This document shows positions 14,384-19,629 of a stretch of DNA of 19,629 bases, in pieces; the first letter of the stretch is position 1; each line of letters starts with the position of its first letter. The stretch is from an uncultured Eubacterium sp. (GTDB taxonomy: Bacteria; Bacillota; Clostridia; Lachnospirales; Lachnospiraceae): NCBI GenBank assembly GCA_900545725.1, contig URAI01000045.1:1-19629 (forward strand), given 5' to 3'. A program made the position numbers and the translations under genes. The notes under the pieces were generated by a model that was not told the origin of the DNA, did not search any database, and was given only the letters and a program-made list of their open reading frames with translations.

Positions 14384-15025
14384 ATGAGATATATAACTAT
14401 TGCTTTAGCAAAGGGAAGACTTGCAAAAAAGGCATTGGAAATATTTGAACATGTCGGTGTTACATGTGAAGAGATGAAAGATGAAAAGACAAGAAAACTT
14501 ATATTTACTAATGAGGAGCTTAAGCTTAGGTTCTTCCTTGCAAAGCCTTCTGACGTACCTACATATGTAGAATACGGAGCTGCTGATATCGGTATAGTTG
14601 GCAAAGATACTATATTAGAGGAGAGTAGAAAACTCTACGAAGTGTATGACCTTAAGGTTGGAAACTGTAAGATGTGCGTATGCGGACCTGCCTCAGCTAA
14701 GGAAAAGTTACAGCACCATGAGCTTATCAGGGTTGCTACTAAGTATCCTAATATTGCCAGAGATTATTTCTTTAACAAAAAGCATCAGACTGTTGAGATA
14801 ATCAAGCTTAATGGTTCCGTAGAGCTTGCGCCAATTGTAGGTCTTGCTGAGGTTATTGTTGATATAGTTGAAACAGGTGCTACACTTAAAGAAAATGGAT
14901 TACAGGTATTAGAAGAGGTATGTCCATTGTCCGCCAGAATGGTTGTCAATCAGGTAAGCATGAAGATGGAAAATGAGCGTATCGGTAAGCTTATATCAGA
15001 TGTGAAAGAATATCTTGAAAAATAA
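14384..15025 (+). CDS. hisG: ATP phosphoribosyltransferase catalytic subunit HisG, short form
   Basis: HisG joins ATP and phosphoribosyl pyrophosphate to give phosphoribosyl-ATP, the committed step to histidine. At 213 residues it is the short form, which lacks the C-terminal regulatory domain and needs HisZ. Visible family features are ITIALAKGRLAKKALEIF at the N-terminus, ADIGIVGKDTILE, the ATKYPNIARDYF stretch and the PRPP-loop-like EVIVDIVETGATLKENGL near the C-terminus. It begins 27 nt after hisZ with a GGAGAG SD, consistent with one transcript and equal need for both subunits. A gap of 180 nt separates it from hisD. Confidence 0.97.
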   Translation: MRYITIALAKGRLAKKALEIFEHVGVTCEEMKDEKTRKLIFTNEELKLRFFLAKPSDVPTYVEYGAADIGIVGKDTILEESRKLYEVYDLKVGNCKMCVCGPASAKEKLQHHELIRVATKYPNIARDYFFNKKHQTVEIIKLNGSVELAPIVGLAEVIVDIVETGATLKENGLQVLEEVCPLSARMVVNQVSMKMENERIGKLISDVKEYLEK

Positions 15026-15205
15026 TCCTTTTATTTTATGAAAAATTGATTTATAATATTATGTAATTTATCAATTTTTATATACTAAGAAATGTGGCAG
15101 CTTTTATATTTAAAATACACCGGATACTTAGATTATGGTTATTTTAATATCCACATTACAAATAATGATACATATAACGTATAAAAAGCGTAGAATGGAG
15201 ACAAA
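15026..15205 (+). promoter_or_regulatory. hisG-hisD intergenic region with two hairpins
   Basis: The first hairpin pairs AAAAATTGAT (15041-15050) with ATCAATTTTT (15070-15079) perfectly; its 3' arm ends in T5, so it might be a weak terminator or a 3'-end stabiliser. The second is long: ATGTGG (15092-15097) with CCACAT (15151-15156), enclosing ATATT-T-AAAATA (15106-15117) with TATTTTAATAT (15140-15150). No strong promoter is seen, only a lone TATAAT (15052-15057). The SD AGAATGGAG precedes hisD. Confidence 0.5.
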
Positions 15206-16495
15206 ATGCGTATAGTAAAATTAACACCGGAAAGTAAAAATAATATTCTTGAAAACTTATTAAAGAGAAGTCCTAACAGCTATGGTAAGTTTGAAAGTGC
15301 TGTTAATGATATCCTTATGAATGTAAAGGAAAGAAAAGACGAAGCATTATTTGAATATACTAAGAATTTTGACAAGGCTGATATTAACGCAGATAATGTA
15401 GTTGTAACACAGGAAGAGATAGATGAGGCATATTCTCTTGTCGATAAGGAGCTTCTTGATGTTATAAGAAAGGCACTTGTTAATATTAAAGAATACCATG
15501 AGAAGCAAAGACAGTATAGCTGGTTTGATTCAAAACCTGATGGAAGCATATTAGGACAGAAGGTTACAGCTCTTGCAAGAGTCGGTGTATACGTTCCGGG
15601 TGGTAAGGCTGCATATCCATCTTCTGTTCTTATGAATGTAATGCCGGCTAAGGTTGCCGGAGTTGAGCAGATTGTAATGTGTACACCTCCGGGAAAAGAC
15701 GGTAAAGTATATCCTACAACATTAGTTGCTGCCAAAGAAGCCGGAGTTGATGTAATCTACAAGGTAGGCGGAGCACAGGCTATAGCAGCTATGGCATATG
15801 GAACAGAGTCTATTCCTAAAGTTGATAAGATTGTAGGACCTGGTAATATATATGTTGCACTCGCTAAGAAGGCTGTATTTGGCTATGTAAGCATTGATTC
15901 TGTTGCAGGACCAAGTGAGATTCTTGTAATTGCCGATGAAACGGCTAATCCTAAGTATGTTGCTGCAGATCTTTTATCACAGGCAGAGCATGATGAGATG
16001 GCATCAGCGATACTTATAACTACAAGTGAGAAGCTTGCCAGGGATGTTTCAGAACAGATTGATATATTTGTAGAGCAGTTATCACGTAAGGCTATACTTG
16101 AAAAATCACTTGAAAATTACGGATATATTCTTACAGCTTCATCACTTGATGAGGCAATTGAGGTTGCTAATGACATAGCTTCTGAACATCTTGAGATTGT
16201 AACTAAAGATCCATTTAATGTTATGACTAAGATTAAGAACGCCGGTGCTATTTTTCTTGGAGAATACAGTTCAGAGCCATTAGGTGATTATTTTGCCGGA
16301 CCTAACCACGTTCTTCCAACTAATGGAACAGCTAAGTTCTTTTCAGCCTTAAGCGTGGATGATTTCATTAAGAAGACAAGTATTATTTCATACTCAAGAG
16401 AAGCGCTTGAGCCAATACATAAGGATATTGAGAAATTTGCGACAGCGGAGCAGCTTACAGCTCATGCCAATTCAATTAAAGTAAGATTTGAATAA
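15206..16495 (+). CDS. hisD: Histidinol dehydrogenase
   Basis: HisD is a zinc enzyme that carries out the last two steps of histidine synthesis, oxidising L-histidinol to L-histidine with two NAD. The 429-residue length is standard. Family motifs are clear: VYVPGGKAAYPSSVLMN, VGGAQAIAAMAYGTESIPKV, IVGPGNIYV, SVAGPSEILVIAD, the zinc-ligand region QAEHDE, SEHLEI with the catalytic Glu-His pair, and GPNHVLPTNGTAKF. An SD AGAATGGAG lies 5 to 6 nt before the ATG. It follows hisG after a 180-nt hairpin-rich gap and precedes hisB by 29 nt. Confidence 0.98.
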   Translation: MRIVKLTPESKNNILENLLKRSPNSYGKFESAVNDILMNVKERKDEALFEYTKNFDKADINADNVVVTQEEIDEAYSLVDKELLDVIRKALVNIKEYHEKQRQYSWFDSKPDGSILGQKVTALARVGVYVPGGKAAYPSSVLMNVMPAKVAGVEQIVMCTPPGKDGKVYPTTLVAAKEAGVDVIYKVGGAQAIAAMAYGTESIPKVDKIVGPGNIYVALAKKAVFGYVSIDSVAGPSEILVIADETANPKYVAADLLSQAEHDEMASAILITTSEKLARDVSEQIDIFVEQLSRKAILEKSLENYGYILTASSLDEAIEVANDIASEHLEIVTKDPFNVMTKIKNAGAIFLGEYSSEPLGDYFAGPNHVLPTNGTAKFFSALSVDDFIKKTSIISYSREALEPIHKDIEKFATAEQLTAHANSIKVRFE

Positions 16496-16524
16496 GATAT
16501 TTAGAAATGAGGATTAAATATATA

Positions 16525-17229
16525 ATGGGTAATAAAGAAAATATCGATGTCCATGCCGGTGAAAATGAGGAAAGAAGAGGTTCACAGAATGGTTATCGTA
16601 ATACGAGAAGAGGTTTTTATAATAAGAACTATAACAGCCAGCCCGCACGTAAGGCAACCATAGAAAGAACTACAAGCGAGACCGATATTAAACTTACGAT
16701 TAATATTGATGGAACAGGTGAAGCAGACATTGATACAGGAATAGGCTTTTTTGACCATATGCTTAAGAGTTTTGCAAAACATGGACTTTTTGATTTAAGT
16801 GTTGTCGTTCATGGAGATTTGATTGTTGACTGCCACCATACTATAGAAGATGTGGGTATCGTGCTTGGAGAGGCAATTAAGCAGGCTATAGGAGATAAGA
16901 AGTCTATAAGAAGATATGGCGATATAATTCTTCCTATGGATGAAGCACTTGTATTATGTGCCATTGATTTATCAGGCAGACCATATCTTGTATTCGATGG
17001 AACTTTCCATTCAGACAGTGTAGGGTATTTTGATACACAGATGGTAAAAGAATTCTTCTATGCAATATCTTACAGTGCCGGAATGAATCTACATTTAAAG
17101 CAGATGTCAGGTGAAAATGACCATCATATTATTGAAGGAATGTTTAAGGCATTTGCAAAGGCACTTGATGAGGCAACCTTGAGGGATTCAAGAATTAAAA
17201 GTGTATTATCTACAAAGGGAAGTTTATAG
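16525..17229 (+). CDS. hisB: Imidazoleglycerol-phosphate dehydratase with N-terminal extension
   Basis: HisB removes water from imidazoleglycerol phosphate to give imidazoleacetol phosphate. The conserved enzyme starts at about residue 42 (RKATIERTT) and shows GIGFFDHML, the first metal motif DCHHTIEDVGIVLGEA, and the second, NDHHIIEGMFKAFAKAL. It is the single-function enzyme, with no phosphatase domain. The first 41 residues are unusual: rich in Asn (8), Arg (5) and Gly (5), probably disordered; family members usually begin near the conserved part. The start at 16525 follows AGAAATGAGG, about 12 nt away; an in-frame ATG at 16507 lies in that SD, and no later in-frame ATG gives a better site before the conserved part. 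Confidence 0.95.
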   Translation: MGNKENIDVHAGENEERRGSQNGYRNTRRGFYNKNYNSQPARKATIERTTSETDIKLTINIDGTGEADIDTGIGFFDHMLKSFAKHGLFDLSVVVHGDLIVDCHHTIEDVGIVLGEAIKQAIGDKKSIRRYGDIILPMDEALVLCAIDLSGRPYLVFDGTFHSDSVGYFDTQMVKEFFYAISYSAGMNLHLKQMSGENDHHIIEGMFKAFAKALDEATLRDSRIKSVLSTKGSL

Positions 17230-17284
17230 TATTTACAATAAACTGATGTATTAATTTAAAATGCTGTCAGAAATGAGGATAGAT

Positions 17285-17671
17285 ATGACTATAGAACAAT
17301 TTGAAGAGGCACAAAAGGATGAGCTTAATTACAAGAGTTCGTTATCATTTTCACAATTTAAGCTTAATAACGATGGATTGATACCAGTAATTGTGCAGGA
17401 TTATAAGACTGATGAAGTACTTATGCTTGCATATATGAATGAAGAATCTTTTAATCTTACAGTCAAGACAGGGCGCATGACTTATTATAGCAGAAGCCGT
17501 CAGGAATTGTGGGTTAAAGGACTTACATCAGGACATTTCCAGTATGTATATTCCATTGAAATAGATTGTGATAATGATACTCTTCTTGCTAAGGTTGAAC
17601 AGGTAGGAGCTGCATGCCATACCGGTAACAGAAGCTGTTTTTACCGCAATCTTGTAAGTATAAGTGATTAA
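17285..17671 (+). CDS. hisI: Phosphoribosyl-AMP cyclohydrolase
   Basis: HisI opens the adenine ring of phosphoribosyl-AMP in the third step of histidine synthesis. The 128-residue protein shows the family core LMLAYMNEESF, TYYSRSRQELWVKG, the Mg-binding DCDNDTLL and the zinc cysteines in GAACHTGNRSCFYR. It has no HisE (PRA-PH) domain, so that step must be encoded elsewhere. The start at 17285 follows AGAAATGAGG; an in-frame ATG at 17273 lies inside this SD and one at 17261 lacks an SD. It is the last his gene in the window; hisH, hisA, hisF, hisE and an aminotransferase are not here. Confidence 0.95.
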   Translation: MTIEQFEEAQKDELNYKSSLSFSQFKLNNDGLIPVIVQDYKTDEVLMLAYMNEESFNLTVKTGRMTYYSRSRQELWVKGLTSGHFQYVYSIEIDCDNDTLLAKVEQVGAACHTGNRSCFYRNLVSISD

Positions 17672-17680
17672 TGCTATATT
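17652..17680 (+). promoter_or_regulatory. Promoter for rng
   Basis: TTGTAA (17652-17657), 17 bp, then TATATT (17675-17680) with an extended TG (17672-17673). It overlaps the end of hisI. Transcription would start near 17687, giving a 120-nt leader before rng. Confidence 0.55.
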
Positions 17681-17698
17681 TTTAATTATTAATAACCG

Positions 17699-17751
17699 GT
17701 GCAGAATACATTGATACATATTGATGTTAATATATTAATGGTATTTTGCAT
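17699..17751 (+). promoter_or_regulatory. First hairpin of the rng leader
   Basis: GTGCAGAATAC (17699-17709) pairs with GTATTTTGCAT (17741-17751), 11 bp with two wobbles, around a 31-nt AT-rich loop. Inside, TTGATG (17721-17726) could pair with CATCAG (17750-17755), which would break this stem. Confidence 0.45.
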
Positions 17752-17755
17752 CAGC

Positions 17756-17794
17756 AAAGCTGTTACATTTATTAATATTGTGACAGCTTTTTTT
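17756..17794 (+). terminator. Terminator or attenuator directly before rng
   Basis: AAAGCTGTTACA (17756-17767) pairs with TGTGACAGCTTT (17779-17790) and is followed by seven Ts (17788-17794). It would end the his transcript. It ends only 13 nt before the rng start codon, so rng transcripts that begin upstream must pass it, which makes an attenuator possible. Confidence 0.85.
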
Positions 17795-17807
17795 ATCGGG
17801 AGTGTTT

Positions 17808-19001
17808 ATGGATAAGAAACTGATTATAACAAATGTAAAAGACCATCTTGTAGCTGCACAATATGACGATGGCAGATGTTTTGGAATACATGTATGCGAT
17901 GAACAAAGTATGGTTGGTAATATATATATAGGCAGAGTTGAGAATGTTGTGAAGAATCTTAATTGTGCATTTATAGAAATTCAAAAAGGAATAAAGTGTT
18001 TCTATTCACTTGAAGAAAACAAAAAACACATATTTTTAAATAAGAAAAATAATTCAGCCGTAAATATTGGTGATTTATTGCTTGTTCAGGTAAGCCGTGA
18101 ACCAATTAAGACAAAACCGGCCACAGCCACCTGTAAAATCAGTCTTACGGGACAATTTACAGTTATTTCATCAGATGTATCGGGCATTACTATATCAGGT
18201 AAGACTAAAAATGACGAGCATTGCAAAGAGGTAAAGAAAATACTATCAGGGTATGCAGGAAATGATTATGGATTTATCATAAGAACTAATGCTGCACTGG
18301 CTGATACAGAAGATGTTGTCAGGGAAGCATGTATGCTTGCGGAGAAGTTTAAGAATATAATGAAACAGGCAGAGTATTTAAAAGCATTTACAGTAATGTA
18401 TAAGCAGCCTGAGGATTATATTAATATTATAAAAAGCGTACATACATCTCATGATAATCCGGTTGAAATTGTTACAGATATAAAAGAAGTATATGATAAT
18501 ATTGTAAATGATATCAATATGGATAATTATTCCATAAGGTATTATGAAGATGATATGCTGGCATTATATAAGCTTTATTCAATGGAAAATGACATTGAAA
18601 AGGCACTTGGTAAAAAGATATGGCTTAAATCCGGAGGATATCTTGTTATTGAGCAGACCGAAGCGATGTGTGTTATAGATGTCAATTCAGGCAGACAGAT
18701 ATCTAAACACCGTGATAAAAAATCTAAAGAAGATGAGTTATTTAAAACTAATATGGAAGCTGCAACAGAGATTGCAAGACAACTCCGTATCCGTAACCTG
18801 TCAGGTATCATTATTGTCGATTTTATTAATATGACACGTGAAGATTATAATAAAGAGCTGATGTCACATTTAAGAAAACTTTTTAAGTCTGATACAGTCA
18901 ATACCACAGTTGTTGACATTACGAAGCTTGGACTTATCGAGATTACGAGAAAAAAATCAGGCAGATCGCTTATTGAGGCATGGAAAAATAGATTGGATTA
19001 A
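17808..19001 (+). CDS. rng: Ribonuclease E/G family protein (RNase G)
   Basis: This is an endoribonuclease of the RNase E/G family that cuts single-stranded AU-rich RNA in rRNA processing and mRNA decay. The 397-residue protein has an N-terminal S1-type RNA-binding domain (NIYIGRVENVVKNLNCAFIEI, about 38-100) and a catalytic DNase I-like region with both metal-binding aspartates: AMCVIDVNSGR (D near 291) and IIIVDFINM (D near 338). It ends ITRKKSGRSLIEAWKNRLD. The Zn-link CPxCxG that follows this point in RNase E and many RNase G proteins is missing, as is the small C-terminal domain. GGGAG (17798-17802) fixes the ATG at 17808; GTG at 17802 is part of the SD. The PAP2 gene follows after 18 nt. 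Confidence 0.9.
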   Translation: MDKKLIITNVKDHLVAAQYDDGRCFGIHVCDEQSMVGNIYIGRVENVVKNLNCAFIEIQKGIKCFYSLEENKKHIFLNKKNNSAVNIGDLLLVQVSREPIKTKPATATCKISLTGQFTVISSDVSGITISGKTKNDEHCKEVKKILSGYAGNDYGFIIRTNAALADTEDVVREACMLAEKFKNIMKQAEYLKAFTVMYKQPEDYINIIKSVHTSHDNPVEIVTDIKEVYDNIVNDINMDNYSIRYYEDDMLALYKLYSMENDIEKALGKKIWLKSGGYLVIEQTEAMCVIDVNSGRQISKHRDKKSKEDELFKTNMEAATEIARQLRIRNLSGIIIVDFINMTREDYNKELMSHLRKLFKSDTVNTTVVDITKLGLIEITRKKSGRSLIEAWKNRLD

Positions 19002-19019
19002 AGTTTAATAAATGGTGAT

Positions 19020-19529
19020 ATGATGATAAGAGATTATAAATACAGATATGATAAAGTTGGTATATATTTTAAAAAACATCCGGCAGATCTTAAAATATTT
19101 TTCTTTTTATATAAGTGTCTGCCACCGGCAATAGCTTTAATTTATTTGTTTTTGTTAATATATTCGTTTCTTTTTATGGATTTTTTGGTTTTTATAAGAA
19201 TATCTGCAGTTCCTGCTGTTACATTTATATGTGTAACCATACTAAGAAAAGTAATCAATAGCAGCCGTCCATATACATTATATGATATTAATCCACTGAT
19301 AAAAAAAGACAAACAGGGTGAATCTTTTCCGAGCAGGCATACCGTATCGGTAACAATTATTGCGATGAGCTGTCTGTATATTAATACAGGACTTGGAATT
19401 GTTATGCTTGTTATATCAGTTCTTATGGCAGCAATGCGGGTCATAGCCGGTGTACATTTCGCAAAGGATGTAATAGCTGCATTGATAATTGCTATAGTTT
19501 GTGGAATTGTTGGTTTTTTTATTATATAA
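19020..19529 (+). CDS. PAP2-family membrane phosphatase
   Basis: This is a membrane lipid phosphatase, probably acting on phosphatidic acid, phosphatidylglycerol phosphate or undecaprenyl diphosphate. The 169-residue protein has four to five hydrophobic helices and all three PAP2 motifs: RKVINSSRP (about 77-85), FPSRH with the catalytic-core residues (near 103-107), and RVIAGVHFAKD with the nucleophilic histidine (near 140-150). The usual Ser before Arg in the third motif is Met here, and the second motif is PSRH, not PSGH; both occur in Firmicute members. Two ATGs in tandem (19020 and 19023) follow a weak GGTG. It likely shares the rng transcript. The substrate cannot be inferred from context. 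Confidence 0.88.
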   Translation: MMIRDYKYRYDKVGIYFKKHPADLKIFFFLYKCLPPAIALIYLFLLIYSFLFMDFLVFIRISAVPAVTFICVTILRKVINSSRPYTLYDINPLIKKDKQGESFPSRHTVSVTIIAMSCLYINTGLGIVMLVISVLMAAMRVIAGVHFAKDVIAALIIAIVCGIVGFFII

Positions 19530-19629
19530 ATTGAGATTTGTTGAAATGCGGGGTGTAGAGACGGGCAGGCTGTGGCTGATATGTAAAATTTGTACGCTGA
19601 TGAGAAGAACTAAGTCGCTCTGGAAGATG
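19530..19629. other. Unassigned right edge
   Basis: After the PAP2 stop the sequence becomes richer in G (GGGGTGTAGAGACGGGCAGG at 19549-19568). An ATG at 19546 opens a frame that runs 28 codons to the window end, but it has no good SD and I do not recognise the peptide. In many Clostridia rng is near rplU, so this could be the start of a structured ribosomal-protein leader. The piece is too short to decide. Confidence 0.2.

Noticed and set aside
15280..15735. Minus-strand frame of 151 codons opposite hisD
   Set aside because: It is a shadow of the conserved hisD frame and shows no recognisable domain.
19590..19629. Hammerhead ribozyme from the string CTGATGAG
   Set aside because: The following bases do not form stem II and no GAAA box is present; the match to CTGATGA alone is likely chance.

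Overview
The window looks like a piece of the chromosome of a low-GC Clostridia, most likely a Lachnospiraceae close to Lachnospira or Eubacterium eligens. This rests on the AT-rich codon use, the secG-rnr-smpB linkage, a RecU-type Holliday junction resolvase, the HisZ plus short-HisG pair and Firmicute-style promoters and Shine-Dalgarno (SD) sites. The species is inferred, not proven. All 18 genes I support are on the + strand, and I see no tRNA, rRNA, IS element, phage gene or CRISPR array.

Layout. 1-330: an intergenic region with a long hairpin element and a promoter for secG. 331-3917: secG, a terminator, a new promoter and structured leader, then rnr, smpB and a small unknown gene (protein export, RNA decay, ribosome rescue). 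3918-4962: a promoter and structured leader feeding a membrane-anchored M23 peptidase. 5045-12696: a tightly packed run of RNA-modification and DNA-repair genes: NOL1/NOP2/Sun RNA methyltransferase, RsuA-type pseudouridine synthase, YgiQ radical SAM protein, a two-helix membrane protein, RluC/RluD-type pseudouridine synthase, recU, and a PAS plus degenerate-GGDEF protein. 12693-17671: a consensus promoter, a leader of about 350 nt and hisZ-hisG-hisD-hisB-hisI. 17675-19529: a promoter, a terminator-like hairpin just before the start codon, rng and a PAP2 phosphatase. 19530-19629: unassigned edge.

The genes are conventional; the unusual part is the leaders. Two families of structured leader elements recur. 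Type I (1-105, 846-1009, 12974-13081) has a GC-containing 5' hairpin whose loop is complementary to the bases just upstream of the SD of rnr and hisZ. Type II (3966-4086, 12826-12941) has three hairpins with the shared strings TGATGGCAGAA and GTGCGRAT, and also ends in an SD. The his leader carries a type II copy followed by a type I copy. Both families end in an SD of the form AATGGAG, AATGAGG or AATGTGG, which contains an ATG often exactly 12 nt upstream of, and in frame with, the true start. I do not recognise either family as a named riboswitch or repeat; they could be cis-regulatory RNAs or dispersed elements that deliver a ribosome-binding site. rng has its own attenuator-like leader. 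Smaller oddities are an RNase G without the Zn-link cysteines, an imidazoleglycerol-phosphate dehydratase with a 41-residue Asn/Arg-rich N-terminal extension, and Asn/Lys-rich segments in YgiQ and the RluD-like enzyme.
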